A DNA stretch of 19,853 nucleotides from SIG578 sp045543635 (lineage in GTDB: Bacteria; Bacillota; Clostridia; Oscillospirales; Ruminococcaceae), in assembly GCA_045543635.1 (NCBI GenBank), contig JAZQMT010000022.1, positions 1 to 19,853 on the forward strand, written 5' to 3'. Position numbers and translations under genes: made by a program. The notes beneath the pieces are model-generated. The model was given only the letters and a program-made list of their open reading frames with translations, made no database searches and was not told the origin of the DNA. Numbering within the stretch: the stretch's first letter is position 1; each line of letters opens with the position of its first letter. This document shows positions 7,918 through 15,404 of the stretch, piece after piece.

Positions 7918-8726
7918 CTCAAAATCTCCTCATAAGGAATTTTATCAATATGTTTATTAACAATGGTATTGAGCCTTATATAATTTTCCATCGAGTTGGC
8001 ACCGATAAGAGGGGTTGCCTTATCAAAAGAAAGCTTTTCCCCGTTAAAACTGAAAAGAACGCCTCCCGCCTCCTCTAAAATCAAAAATGCGGCAGCATAA
8101 TCCCAGGGAAAAACGCGGATTTCAAAATACAGGTCGCACCTGCCCGCCGCAAGATAACAAAGCTCTATTGCACATGTTCCCAAACGGCGAATATCATTAC
8201 ACTGTGCATATGCCTCTGATATGACCGCGGTGCATTTTTCTGCATAATCCTTGCGATACAGGCTTAATGCCGTGCACAAAAGTCCCTCTTCAAAGGCGGC
8301 GTTTGAAACATGAATAGGTTTTCCGTTTAAGAACGCCCCCTTGCCCTTTTCGGCACAAAACATATGCTTTTGAAAAGGGTTGTAAACCACACCCAACACA
8401 GCTTCATCACCGCGGATAAGGGCAACCGATATAGCACATTCCGCTATCCCTCGTGCGAAATTTGCAGTACCATCAATGGGATCGACGATCCATGTATATT
8501 CATTTTGCGCAGCGACGCTGTTTCCCTCTTCACCGAAAAAACCTGAGCCCGGAAGAAGCTTACAGAGTTTTTGCTGCAAAAACCTTTGCACCCCGACATC
8601 TGCTGATGTGACAATATTGGAAGGAGAATCCTTTTGCTTAACAGTAAAAGATTTTGCCTTCATAATACAAGAGGCACGCTTTACTGATAAAATCACTTGT
8701 TTTGTCAGCTTGGATAAATTATTCAT
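7914..8726 (-). CDS. Inositol monophosphatase family protein
   Basis: A 270-residue Mg2+-dependent phosphatase of the IMPase/CysQ/FIG superfamily. All metal-site motifs are intact: GEEG at 65-68, WIVDPIDGTANF at 79-90, and PWDYAAAFLILEEAGG at 207-222 with Asp209. The substrate could be inositol-1-phosphate, 3'-phosphoadenosine 5'-phosphate or a sugar phosphate; the motifs do not decide. ATG at 8726 has GAGGTG upstream and a good promoter at 8751-8779. It is the first gene of a two-gene unit with the membrane protein that follows it by a 4-bp overlap. Confidence 0.92.
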   Translation of the reverse strand: MNNLSKLTKQVILSVKRASCIMKAKSFTVKQKDSPSNIVTSADVGVQRFLQQKLCKLLPGSGFFGEEGNSVAAQNEYTWIVDPIDGTANFARGIAECAISVALIRGDEAVLGVVYNPFQKHMFCAEKGKGAFLNGKPIHVSNAAFEEGLLCTALSLYRKDYAEKCTAVISEAYAQCNDIRRLGTCAIELCYLAAGRCDLYFEIRVFPWDYAAAFLILEEAGGVLFSFNGEKLSFDKATPLIGANSMENYIRLNTIVNKHIDKIPYEEILR

Positions 8727-8750
8727 TCAATGCACCTCGATTTCACCAAT

Positions 8751-8779
8751 AGTATAGCATATAAAATCAAGATAGTAAA
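8751..8779 (-). promoter_or_regulatory. Sigma-A promoter for the IMPase operon
   Basis: On the minus strand TTTACT (8779-8774), 17 bases, then TATACT (8756-8751). The start of transcription would be near 8745, giving a leader of about 20 bases. Confidence 0.7.
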
Positions 8780-8805
8780 CAAACAAAAAAGCTTAACCGC
8801 AAAAT

Positions 8806-8843
8806 CCCCACATTCTCCTCCTTTTAAAAGGGGATAATGCGGG
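8806..8843 (-). terminator. Long hairpin, terminator of the oxidative-stress operon
   Basis: A 38-base imperfect palindrome centred on CCTTTTAAAAGG, with outer arms CCCGCATT and AATGTGGG on the minus strand, lies 15 bases after the rubredoxin stop. It is followed on that strand by ATTTTGCGG and then TTTTTTG further on. Its outer arms are longer than a standard terminator needs. Confidence 0.65.
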
Positions 8844-8858
8844 AACTGCTCAGGCTGA

Positions 8859-9017
8859 TTATTCTTCGCTAAAACTATCTTTACCAACACCACAGAGAGG
8901 ACATTCAAAATCTTCGGGAAGATCCTCAAATTTGGTGCCTGCCGCAATTCCGTTATCAGGATCACCAACCGCCGGGTCATAAACCCAACCACATGCATCG
9001 CAAATATACTTTTTCAT
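8859..9017 (-). CDS. Rubredoxin
   Basis: A 52-residue one-iron electron carrier, of standard rubredoxin length. The four cysteine ligands are visible in YICDACGWVYDP (Cys6, Cys9) and FECPLCGVGK (Cys39, Cys42), with 29 residues between the pairs as in classical rubredoxins. ATG at 9017 follows GGAGGAAAAGG. It is the last gene of the operon with the superoxide reductase and flavodiiron protein, for which it is the expected electron donor (established for these families; inferred here). The function is clear although the gene is short. Confidence 0.95.
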   Translation of the reverse strand: MKKYICDACGWVYDPAVGDPDNGIAAGTKFEDLPEDFECPLCGVGKDSFSEE

Positions 9018-9036
9018 TTCCTTTTCCTCCGTTCTT

Positions 9037-9420
9037 TTATTCTATATCCGCTTTCCACAGTCCGTGGAGATTACAATAAGCGTATACCGCAACCGGCTTT
9101 TCATCCTTAAGTGCAAAGGATACAACTGGTTCTTTTCCGGCAGCCATGCATTTGCGCTGACCGCCGCGGTCGGTTTGCAGGTAAACCCATGTAATGCTGT
9201 GCTCCTCAGTCATCGGATGAAGGACGGAGCCTACCGTAACCTTGACGATATCCTCATCAACCGTTACAACAGGAATATGCTTTTCACGGCTGGCTTCTAC
9301 TACTCCTGCTTCAAGCTTTGTCATCTTTTGTCCGCAGCACATAAGGGGGACTCCTGCATCGTGAATCATTCCTACCATGTTACCGCAATGCTCGCAAATA
9401 AAAAATCTGTTTTCGCACAT
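9037..9420 (-). CDS. dfx: Desulfoferrodoxin / 2Fe superoxide reductase
   Basis: A 127-residue superoxide reductase that turns superoxide into hydrogen peroxide without releasing oxygen. The N-terminal desulforedoxin-like domain has CEHCG plus a CC pair (LMCCGQKM), the four ligands of the FeCys4 centre I. The C-terminal catalytic domain has EKHIP (with the conserved Glu-Lys), a histidine in HPMTEEH, and CNLHG supplying the Cys and His ligands of centre II. Having both centres makes it the class often called neelaredoxin-plus-desulforedoxin (2Fe). ATG 9420 is chosen: GGAGGT lies 9 bases upstream, and an upstream in-frame TTG overlaps that ribosome site. It follows the flavodiiron gene by 17 bp and precedes rubredoxin by about 20 bp. 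Confidence 0.95.
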   Translation of the reverse strand: MCENRFFICEHCGNMVGMIHDAGVPLMCCGQKMTKLEAGVVEASREKHIPVVTVDEDIVKVTVGSVLHPMTEEHSITWVYLQTDRGGQRKCMAAGKEPVVSFALKDEKPVAVYAYCNLHGLWKADIE

Positions 9421-9437
9421 AGTGTTGACCTCCAAAT

Positions 9438-11228
9438 TTATTTTATTTGTTCAAAATCGGCTGCACCATGTTTGCACAAGGGGCAGACGAAATCTTCGGG
9501 AAGTGAATCACCCTCATAAATATATCCGCACACCTTGCAGACATATCCTTTTATACCCTCGGTTTGGGGTTTGGGCTTTACATTATTCTGATAATAGGTA
9601 TAGGTCATGGTTTCTCTGTCAGAAAGTACTCTTGCCTCGGTTACCGAGCAGATGAACATTCCGTGTGTATCTAAGTCCAGATACTGCTCTACCTTGAGAG
9701 ACATAAAGGAATTAATATAACGGGGCAAAAATACCAATCCGTTATCTGAACGAAGCGGCTCGCACTCTGCAAATTTATCTGCATTTCGCCCGCTCATAAA
9801 TCCAAACTTCTCAAACACCGAAAAGGGTGCATCCACCGTCAGGCAGTTAATATTCATCTTACCTGTTTGCTTAATAATATGGTGGGAATAATTTTCTTTA
9901 TTGATGGTTACTGCAATTCTGTTGGGTGTATTGGTAACCTGTGTTACGGTATTAACAATAAGACCATTATCCTTTTTACCGTCATTGGAGGTTACCACAT
10001 ACAAGCCATAGCCGATATGAAAAAGCGCGGTCAAATCATTTTTATTTGCAGTGGAATTCTGTTGTGCAAGATAATCCTTGCATAGCTCATCTGCAAGTGT
10101 ATCCAGCTGTGCTGCGCTTTCCTCATTGAGAGCAGACAAAATCTTTACAGTAGTATCTGCAAAAGTTATATTTTTGCTTTTTTCAAACATTCCTCTCATA
10201 ACCTTTGCAGCAAGCGGAGCCCAGCTTCCGTTTTCAATGAGCGCTACGGTGCGATTTTGGAAATTGCGCTCGGTCAAGTGCGTAATAAACTCATGCATAA
10301 AAGGAAATATCTCGGCATTATAAGTCGTAGTAGCGAGAACTAATTTGCTGTAACGGAATGCATCCTCAACCGCTTCCGCCATATCACAGCGGGCAAGGTC
10401 ATTCACAACTACCTTGGGACAACCGTTTGCCTGCAATTTTTCCGCAAGCTGCATAACTGCTTTTTTGGTATTTCCGTAAACCGAGGTGTAGGCAATAACC
10501 ACACCTTCTTCTTCAGGCTGGTAACTTGACCATGTATGATACAAATTAAGATAATAACCCAGATTTTCATGAAGTACGGGACCATGAAGCGGACAGATGA
10601 TTTGAATATCCAGCCCTGCCGCCTTTTTTAAAAGGCTCTGGACCTGTGCGCCGTACTTTCCGACAATGCCGATATAATAGCGCCTTGCCTCGCAAGCCCA
10701 ATCTTCCTCTACATCTAATGCGCCGAATTTTCCGAAACCATCTGCCGAGAACAGGACCTTATCGGTGCTGTCATAGGTTACGATAACCTCGGGCCAATGC
10801 ACCATCGGAGCGGTTACAAAGGTAAGATTATGCTTGCCTAAAGAAAGGGTGTCTCCCTCTCCCACAACCATCTGTTTTTCCAAAAAATCGGTTCCGAAGA
10901 AGTTTTTCATCATTGCAAATGCCTTGGCAGAAGCCACAATTTTTGCATCCGGATATGCCTTTACAAAGTTCATGATGTTTGCTGAATGATCGGGTTCCAT
11001 ATGCTGAACGATCAGATAGTCGGGCTTTCTGTCATGAAGTGTGTTCTGAATATTATCCAGCCATTCGTGAGTGAAAGCGGCATCCACAGTATCCATAATT
11101 GCAATTTTTTGGTCAATAATCGCATAAGAGTTATATGCCATTCCGTTCGGAACCTCATACTGACCTTCAAACAGATCAATCTTATGGTCATTTACACCGA
11201 TATACTTAATGTCCTCTGTAACATACAT
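9438..11228 (-). CDS. Flavodiiron protein with flavin-reductase and rubredoxin domains
   Basis: A 596-residue oxygen and/or nitric oxide reductase of anaerobes. Domain order: metallo-beta-lactamase diiron domain (1-240) with HMEPDH at 76-81, His144, Asp163 and His215 as iron ligands; flavodoxin domain (about 245-390) with the FMN phosphate loop YTSVYGNTKKA at 247-257; a flavoredoxin-like flavin-reductase domain (about 400-545, FHIGYGLYVVTSNDGKK); and a C-terminal rubredoxin domain with CKVC at 564-567 and CPLC at 582-585. Only 14 residues separate the cysteine pairs, so this is a short-spacer rubredoxin. The fusion can in principle pass electrons from a reduced nicotinamide to the diiron site within one chain. 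It heads the operon with superoxide reductase and rubredoxin. All diiron ligands are present. ATG 11228 follows GAGGTG. Confidence 0.94.
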   Translation of the reverse strand: MYVTEDIKYIGVNDHKIDLFEGQYEVPNGMAYNSYAIIDQKIAIMDTVDAAFTHEWLDNIQNTLHDRKPDYLIVQHMEPDHSANIMNFVKAYPDAKIVASAKAFAMMKNFFGTDFLEKQMVVGEGDTLSLGKHNLTFVTAPMVHWPEVIVTYDSTDKVLFSADGFGKFGALDVEEDWACEARRYYIGIVGKYGAQVQSLLKKAAGLDIQIICPLHGPVLHENLGYYLNLYHTWSSYQPEEEGVVIAYTSVYGNTKKAVMQLAEKLQANGCPKVVVNDLARCDMAEAVEDAFRYSKLVLATTTYNAEIFPFMHEFITHLTERNFQNRTVALIENGSWAPLAAKVMRGMFEKSKNITFADTTVKILSALNEESAAQLDTLADELCKDYLAQQNSTANKNDLTALFHIGYGLYVVTSNDGKKDNGLIVNTVTQVTNTPNRIAVTINKENYSHHIIKQTGKMNINCLTVDAPFSVFEKFGFMSGRNADKFAECEPLRSDNGLVFLPRYINSFMSLKVEQYLDLDTHGMFICSVTEARVLSDRETMTYTYYQNNVKPKPQTEGIKGYVCKVCGYIYEGDSLPEDFVCPLCKHGAADFEQIK

Positions 11229-11258
11229 AACACTTCACCTCTGTTAAATATTAGCAAA

Positions 11259-11287
11259 ATTATAACATGTTTTTATAATTATTTCAA
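11259..11287 (-). promoter_or_regulatory. Sigma-A promoter for the oxidative-stress operon
   Basis: On the minus strand TTGAAA (11287-11282), a 17-base spacer and TATAAT (11264-11259). Transcription would start near 11252. No clear PerR-type palindrome was identified by eye, although the surrounding AT-rich sequence contains ATTATAA-type repeats on both sides of the -10 box. Confidence 0.75.
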
Positions 11288-11353
11288 TGCATGATTTCAA
11301 ACTTATTCAAGAATTTTTTTGTCTGGGAAAATTAGCATGACCTGCCAAGGAAT

Positions 11354-11397
11354 AATGCCGCTTGCCTGACTTTATTTTGAATACCGCAAGCGGCATT
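11354..11397. terminator. Hairpin after the AspT-like gene
   Basis: A perfect 12-bp stem (AATGCCGCTTGC at 11354-11365 and GCAAGCGGCATT at 11386-11397) with a 20-base loop lies 28 bases past the stop of the membrane transporter gene. The T-tract on either strand is weak, so it may be a stabilising 3' hairpin rather than a pure intrinsic terminator. Confidence 0.55.
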
Positions 11398-11424
11398 TGA
11401 TATTTTGAAAGACGCTGTTAATAA

Positions 11425-12549
11425 CTACGCAAACATGCGCATACTGATCATTATTGTAATTAAAGCCGCGACATAAGAGAAAGAATATTCGCTCAAACAA
11501 ACTTCTTTATTGCTTTGTATTAAAACTCCGATTGCCGGAGTACTTGTCATACCACCCGCAAGGACACTTGAAGCTGTTATTTGCAGACTTTTTGAAAAAG
11601 TGAGGCAAAACAAATAGCCCGAAATTAACGGTACCAGTGTTATGAATGCACCGTAAATTACAGCTTTAAAATCAAAACCGCTATGAAACTGTATTCCCGC
11701 CGGAAGCCCTGCGCCGACAAAAAACAATACCAATCCGAAATTTCTCAATAAGTTTAACAAGTTTGGAGCAGCCTTACTATCGGGAAAATTTACCCGAATA
11801 ATGTTTCCTAACAATAAACCGACACATAAAATTCCGCCGGAACTACCCAGTGAAAAATGCAAGATTGGAATTTCTATGCAGCCAAACAAATTTCCAAATA
11901 TAACTGCCAAACAAATTTGAATAAGTCCCCCAAATGTTGCTTTGGAATTTTTATCAGTCTCAGCGGTGTTTGATATACATGGTGTTTTTTGCGTGTTACG
12001 GGCAATAATCTGCACCAACACAACAGTAAAAACAACTCCCAAGAGATAAGCACTTGCATAACCAAGAACGGCTTGTTGTGCAACAATTCCTTTTTGTTCA
12101 CATACAGCCGAAAGTCCCGGAGTTGTTGTCAAAGCGCCGCACAAGATGCCAAACAGACTGGAATTACTGATATTGCTATCCATAAGAGCAATTATTCGCA
12201 TCGTCATGATACCAATGACTGTCATACCGCCGCCAATCATTGCAGAAATCCAATCTCTGCGGTCTTTTGCGGTTATCGAATAGCCCGCACTAATTCCTAT
12301 GACCGAAACAAACAGGGCTGTTCCGAGAGATGAAAACATCTTCATATACAGCTGTACATTAGATACAAATCGTGGATTATCTCCCAGCGGCGTTATTGTA
12401 ATCAGAAATCCCACAAAAACAGCCATTATCAGTACACCTGCCAAATCAAGAGAGATATTAAAAATCTTTATTTTTCCTATAAAATATCCTACCGCAATAA
12501 TTAAAAACGTAATGGTAATAGGGGACAGCAGATTTTCAAGCCATGTCAT
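11425..12549 (-). CDS. Putative transporter, AspT/YidE-like (Asp-Al_Ex family)
   Basis: A 374-residue integral membrane protein with about ten hydrophobic segments. The N-terminal part (IAVGYFIGKIKIFNISLDLAG followed by a hydrophobic stretch) and the repeated GALTTTPGLSAV / GGMTSTPAIGVL motifs in each half are those of the aspartate-alanine exchanger and YidE families. AspT-like proteins are usually about 550 residues, with two membrane halves around a central pair of RCK_C (TrkA-C) domains; here the two halves are joined by a short linker (around residues 188-205) and the RCK_C part is missing. The substrate is unknown. ATG at 12549 overlaps the stop of the upstream phosphoesterase gene (ATGA), so the two are translationally coupled. 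Confidence 0.75.
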   Translation of the reverse strand: MTWLENLLSPITITFLIIAVGYFIGKIKIFNISLDLAGVLIMAVFVGFLITITPLGDNPRFVSNVQLYMKMFSSLGTALFVSVIGISAGYSITAKDRRDWISAMIGGGMTVIGIMTMRIIALMDSNISNSSLFGILCGALTTTPGLSAVCEQKGIVAQQAVLGYASAYLLGVVFTVVLVQIIARNTQKTPCISNTAETDKNSKATFGGLIQICLAVIFGNLFGCIEIPILHFSLGSSGGILCVGLLLGNIIRVNFPDSKAAPNLLNLLRNFGLVLFFVGAGLPAGIQFHSGFDFKAVIYGAFITLVPLISGYLFCLTFSKSLQITASSVLAGGMTSTPAIGVLIQSNKEVCLSEYSFSYVAALITIMISMRMFA

Positions 12550-13616
12550 TGTGCATCACCAAACATTCCCATATGCAACGGTCGAATTTCGTTATACATC
12601 ATGCAGACCTTGTCCAGCTGTTTATCAACATGATAATGCCCGCAAAACCACACCCGATAGTCCAGTTTCTGCTCAAGAGTACCCAGCCATTGCTCGGTTG
12701 AACGGTCAATATCGGGTTCGAAAATCTTTTTATTGCTTGCTTTTTGAGGTTTCCTTTTATGTGCCGCCTTTTGCTTTGTTGACAGAAACATCTCTGTAGG
12801 AAGATAATCAATGGGGCATGTATGTGTCATCATTCCAAAAATTTCGTTATCCTCATTTCGCAATGCCTCTTCCACCTTAGCTTTTATCTCCTCATCCGGC
12901 ATCTCATCCTCCCAAAAAGGCTTACCCTCCTCTATGCAGCGCAATTTATCTACACTGTGAGCACCGCCGACCACCATATATTTTCTTCCCTCGAAATGAT
13001 AAATTTCCCCGTCAATCGCAAAATAAATATTGGGATACTTGGGTTCATAATACACCCTGCCGCCGCAAAAACTGCGAACACCATATGTACCGATATTGCC
13101 GGGACGGTTTTCTTTATTACCGTGCAAACAGAAAAGCGTAATGTTTAATTCGGAAATTTCTTTTTTAAGATTATCATCGCGGACATCTTCATAATAATTT
13201 AATCCGACATCACCGAGAATAATTAAAACATCCTTTCGTCTGGTGCTCATTTCACGGCAAAACTGCTTAACCTTTTCAAAATCCCGATGCTTATCTCCGG
13301 TAATAAAAAACTTAGGCGAACTGCCGTCATCATAGTAAACGGTTGTTTTTTCATCTTTGCATGTATTTTTAACAGTAAAATAAAAAAACAGAAGAATTTC
13401 CGATGTAATTGCTCCCAAAAAACAGCACTGTACAATTTCCGAAATTTGTATCGGCCAGCATATAAGCGGCGCAAAAAATGCGCCTAAAGCCGAGCCGAAC
13501 AGCACCGTTTTAATACTTCTTCTTTTTTTCTTTTTTGACCGATAAGTCTTTAAACAAATAGATAGAAAACCAATAATGCTTAAAACCAAACTCATCATAA
13601 TTCCTGCTGTTTGCAT
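12546..13616 (-). CDS. Membrane-anchored calcineurin-type metallophosphoesterase
   Basis: A 356-residue protein with two or three N-terminal hydrophobic helices (about 5-22, 38-56 and 64-82) and a phosphoesterase domain (about 100-350). Metal-site motifs: GDKH 107-110, GDVG 135-138, HGNKENRP 165-172, HTCP 265-268, and GHYH 326-329. The third motif is normally GNHE/D; here the histidine that acts as a general acid is lysine (Lys168), while the metal-binding Asn167 is kept. The substrate is unknown. ATG 13616 follows AAAAGGAG. There is no promoter between it and the amidase upstream other than the hairpin at 13651-13678, so it may be transcribed by read-through. Its end overlaps the transporter gene by 4 bp. 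Confidence 0.85.
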   Translation of the reverse strand: MQTAGIMMSLVLSIIGFLSICLKTYRSKKKKRRSIKTVLFGSALGAFFAPLICWPIQISEIVQCCFLGAITSEILLFFYFTVKNTCKDEKTTVYYDDGSSPKFFITGDKHRDFEKVKQFCREMSTRRKDVLIILGDVGLNYYEDVRDDNLKKEISELNITLFCLHGNKENRPGNIGTYGVRSFCGGRVYYEPKYPNIYFAIDGEIYHFEGRKYMVVGGAHSVDKLRCIEEGKPFWEDEMPDEEIKAKVEEALRNEDNEIFGMMTHTCPIDYLPTEMFLSTKQKAAHKRKPQKASNKKIFEPDIDRSTEQWLGTLEQKLDYRVWFCGHYHVDKQLDKVCMMYNEIRPLHMGMFGDAQ

Positions 13617-13650
13617 ATTAATATCTCCTTTTATTCTTGTGTAAGCAAAT

Positions 13651-13678
13651 CTCCCCTTGAAAACATTATCAAGGGGAG
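13651..13678 (-). terminator. Hairpin after the amidase gene
   Basis: A perfect 10-bp stem (CTCCCCTTGA at 13651-13660 with TCAAGGGGAG at 13669-13678) with an 8-base loop lies between the amidase stop and the phosphoesterase start. On the minus strand it is followed by ATTTGCTT, a poor T-tract, so it may only partly stop transcription into the phosphoesterase gene. Confidence 0.6.
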
Positions 13679-13691
13679 TTCCCTTTTTGTT

Positions 13692-14765
13692 TTAGATTTT
13701 TTTAACGAAACCGAGTGAAATCCAACCAACGCCGGATTTAAGCTTGCCCCATTTAGAGGCATCGGCTGCTGCCTTTTCCTTAACAATGGTGTAAACCCCT
13801 TTGTCGGTAATTGTTCCGACAATAGCGGTATTAGACCCCGCACCCTTACGAATGTTTAAGGAATTTGCCGTAACCCTAACCAAATACGGGCATACATTAG
13901 AGTCTGCAGAACTACTTTCGCTTGCCGCCTTTACAACCGTCAGATACTTTTGATGAATTGGGCTGCAAATAGAATTTGTGCCCTTTTCATTCTTATCAAT
14001 GACAACACGCTCTCCGTTCGGTTTTTCCTTGACATACCATTTTTGGTTTTTTACCCACCCGGGCACCGCCGTACCATTGTAATATGTGGCGTTGCTTGCA
14101 ATAGATACAAGGTCACCCTTATTCATTTTTGGAGCTTGGACTGTTTTAGAAACAGTTTCTTTTTTATTCTCTTGCTTCTTTTCATTACTTTTCAGAATTT
14201 TTGAAACCTGTTGCCTGAAATCGTCCATTGTCTCACCGAATTTTTTCATCCAATGCTCAGGATCGGAATGATTGCTTCCGTAGCCTTGCTTGTATGCCTC
14301 GCAATGTCCCACAATTTTCGTGGTGCTCAGTCCGTAAGTCCTGCATAGCTCAGCACAATACTCTGCGGCAACGGCAAATACCTTTTTGTAGTATACCTTG
14401 TCATTTAAACCGTCTTCACATATTTCAAATTGAATATAGGCGGGATTGTAATTATAGCTGCCTTTATTTCCTTTACCTACGCCCCAACAGCAGATATTCC
14501 TCGGCAAAATTTCCGCCACCCGTATTTTCTTATCTTTGTCATATCCGACAAAGGCATGTACACAAACCTTTCTGCCGTCAGGTTTGGCTACATTCCAGTG
14601 ATTTCGGTAGATATTTGTTCCTACCTCGTGGGATGCATCCACATAGCGTTTGAGGTTGGGGTTATTCGCACCCGTAGAATGTACCACAATACCCTTGGGA
14701 GTCATTTTCTGTGACGCAATATAACAAAGGTTATTCACGGCATGTGCTTTAATAATATCGAGCAT
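13692..14765 (-). CDS. Phage-type endolysin, N-acetylmuramoyl-L-alanine amidase with SH3 domains
   Basis: A 357-residue zinc amidase that cuts the bond between MurNAc and the peptide stem. Residues 1-190 form an Amidase_2/PGRP domain: GIVVHSTGA (His29), GHCEAYKQG (His154) and NHSDPEHW (His166, Asp168) supply the zinc site. A Lys/Glu-rich linker (191-213) leads to an SH3-like region (214-280, MNKGDLVSIASNATYYNG) and a C-terminal bacterial SH3 domain (about 294-356, VTANSLNIRKGAG), both expected to bind cell wall. No signal peptide, as in holin-dependent endolysins. ATG 14765 with AAGGAGGAG, 3 bp after the holin stop. This makes it the third gene of the lysis cassette. Confidence 0.93.
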   Translation of the reverse strand: MLDIIKAHAVNNLCYIASQKMTPKGIVVHSTGANNPNLKRYVDASHEVGTNIYRNHWNVAKPDGRKVCVHAFVGYDKDKKIRVAEILPRNICCWGVGKGNKGSYNYNPAYIQFEICEDGLNDKVYYKKVFAVAAEYCAELCRTYGLSTTKIVGHCEAYKQGYGSNHSDPEHWMKKFGETMDDFRQQVSKILKSNEKKQENKKETVSKTVQAPKMNKGDLVSIASNATYYNGTAVPGWVKNQKWYVKEKPNGERVVIDKNEKGTNSICSPIHQKYLTVVKAASESSSADSNVCPYLVRVTANSLNIRKGAGSNTAIVGTITDKGVYTIVKEKAAADASKWGKLKSGVGWISLGFVKKI

Positions 14766-14768
14766 TTT

Positions 14769-15059
14769 TTACTCCTCCTTCTTATTTGCCTGAACATACA
14801 GTTGATTTACATACACACTTGCACCGGCAACAAGCACGCCCTGTGTGACAGCCGTAAACAACGCAGAGGCGGCTTGCTTAACACCGCAAATATCACCGGT
14901 AGCAATTACCCAAATTGCTGACAATACCACTGCAGTAATCCCCAGTGCAAAAGGAATCCACCTATCAGGCAGTTTGCTTTTCTTAAGACCGATTCCCACA
15001 AAATACAGAACCGGAACCAAAATTAAAAGCTCGGTTTTGATATAATCTTGATAGTTCAT
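14769..15059 (-). CDS. Phage holin
   Basis: A 96-residue membrane protein with three hydrophobic stretches (about 8-24, 35-56 and 63-85), charged ends and a lysine/glutamate-rich C-terminus. Sequence such as ELLILVPVLYFVGIGLKKS and VTQGVLVAGASVYVNQ matches holins found in Clostridia phages and prophages (Phage_holin_5_2-like, by recollection of the family). It would make the membrane lesion that releases the amidase. ATG 15059 is preferred, with AAAGGA upstream; the in-frame TTG at 15077 overlaps that ribosome site and the end of the previous gene. It sits between the XhlA-like gene and the amidase. Confidence 0.85.
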   Translation of the reverse strand: MNYQDYIKTELLILVPVLYFVGIGLKKSKLPDRWIPFALGITAVVLSAIWVIATGDICGVKQAASALFTAVTQGVLVAGASVYVNQLYVQANKKEE

Positions 15060-15073
15060 ATTTTTTTCCTTTC

Positions 15074-15361
15074 TCAAACGAGTATTATTCCGATAACCGC
15101 TGAAATCAAACCACCGGAAAGAGCTGCTATAATTGCAGTTACGATCTGCTGCATTCTCTGCTTAGGCACAGCGTCTATTTCATCGATCTTTCTCTCATGC
15201 CTTGCCAAATGCTCGTTTGTGTGTTTTAATTCATTAGCAAGGGTTAAAAGTGTTTCATTCATCGAACGAATTTCTGCCTGTACTTCTTTCATTGCAGACA
15301 TATCCCGCTCCAGCGCTTTAATCCGCTGCTCATGACGATCAATGATAATCTCAACATCCAT
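15074..15361 (-). CDS. XhlA-like coiled-coil membrane protein of the lysis cassette
   Basis: A 95-residue protein with a long helix rich in Glu, Arg and Lys in heptad-like order (about residues 8-62) and one C-terminal membrane helix (about 72-94, IVTAIIAALSGGLISAVIG). This is the layout of XhlA/haemolysin-XhlA proteins that sit before holin genes in Bacillus and Clostridium phages and assist lysis. ATG 15361 follows GGAGGAGATTAA. The stop lies just before the holin start, whose ribosome site overlaps this gene's end. It is the first gene of the cassette; the only sequence upstream is a group of terminator-like hairpins. Confidence 0.8.
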   Translation of the reverse strand: MDVEIIIDRHEQRIKALERDMSAMKEVQAEIRSMNETLLTLANELKHTNEHLARHERKIDEIDAVPKQRMQQIVTAIIAALSGGLISAVIGIILV

Positions 15362-15404
15362 TTAATCTCCTCCTTTCTTCGGCTGCATCCTCATTTTAAA
15401 AGAT

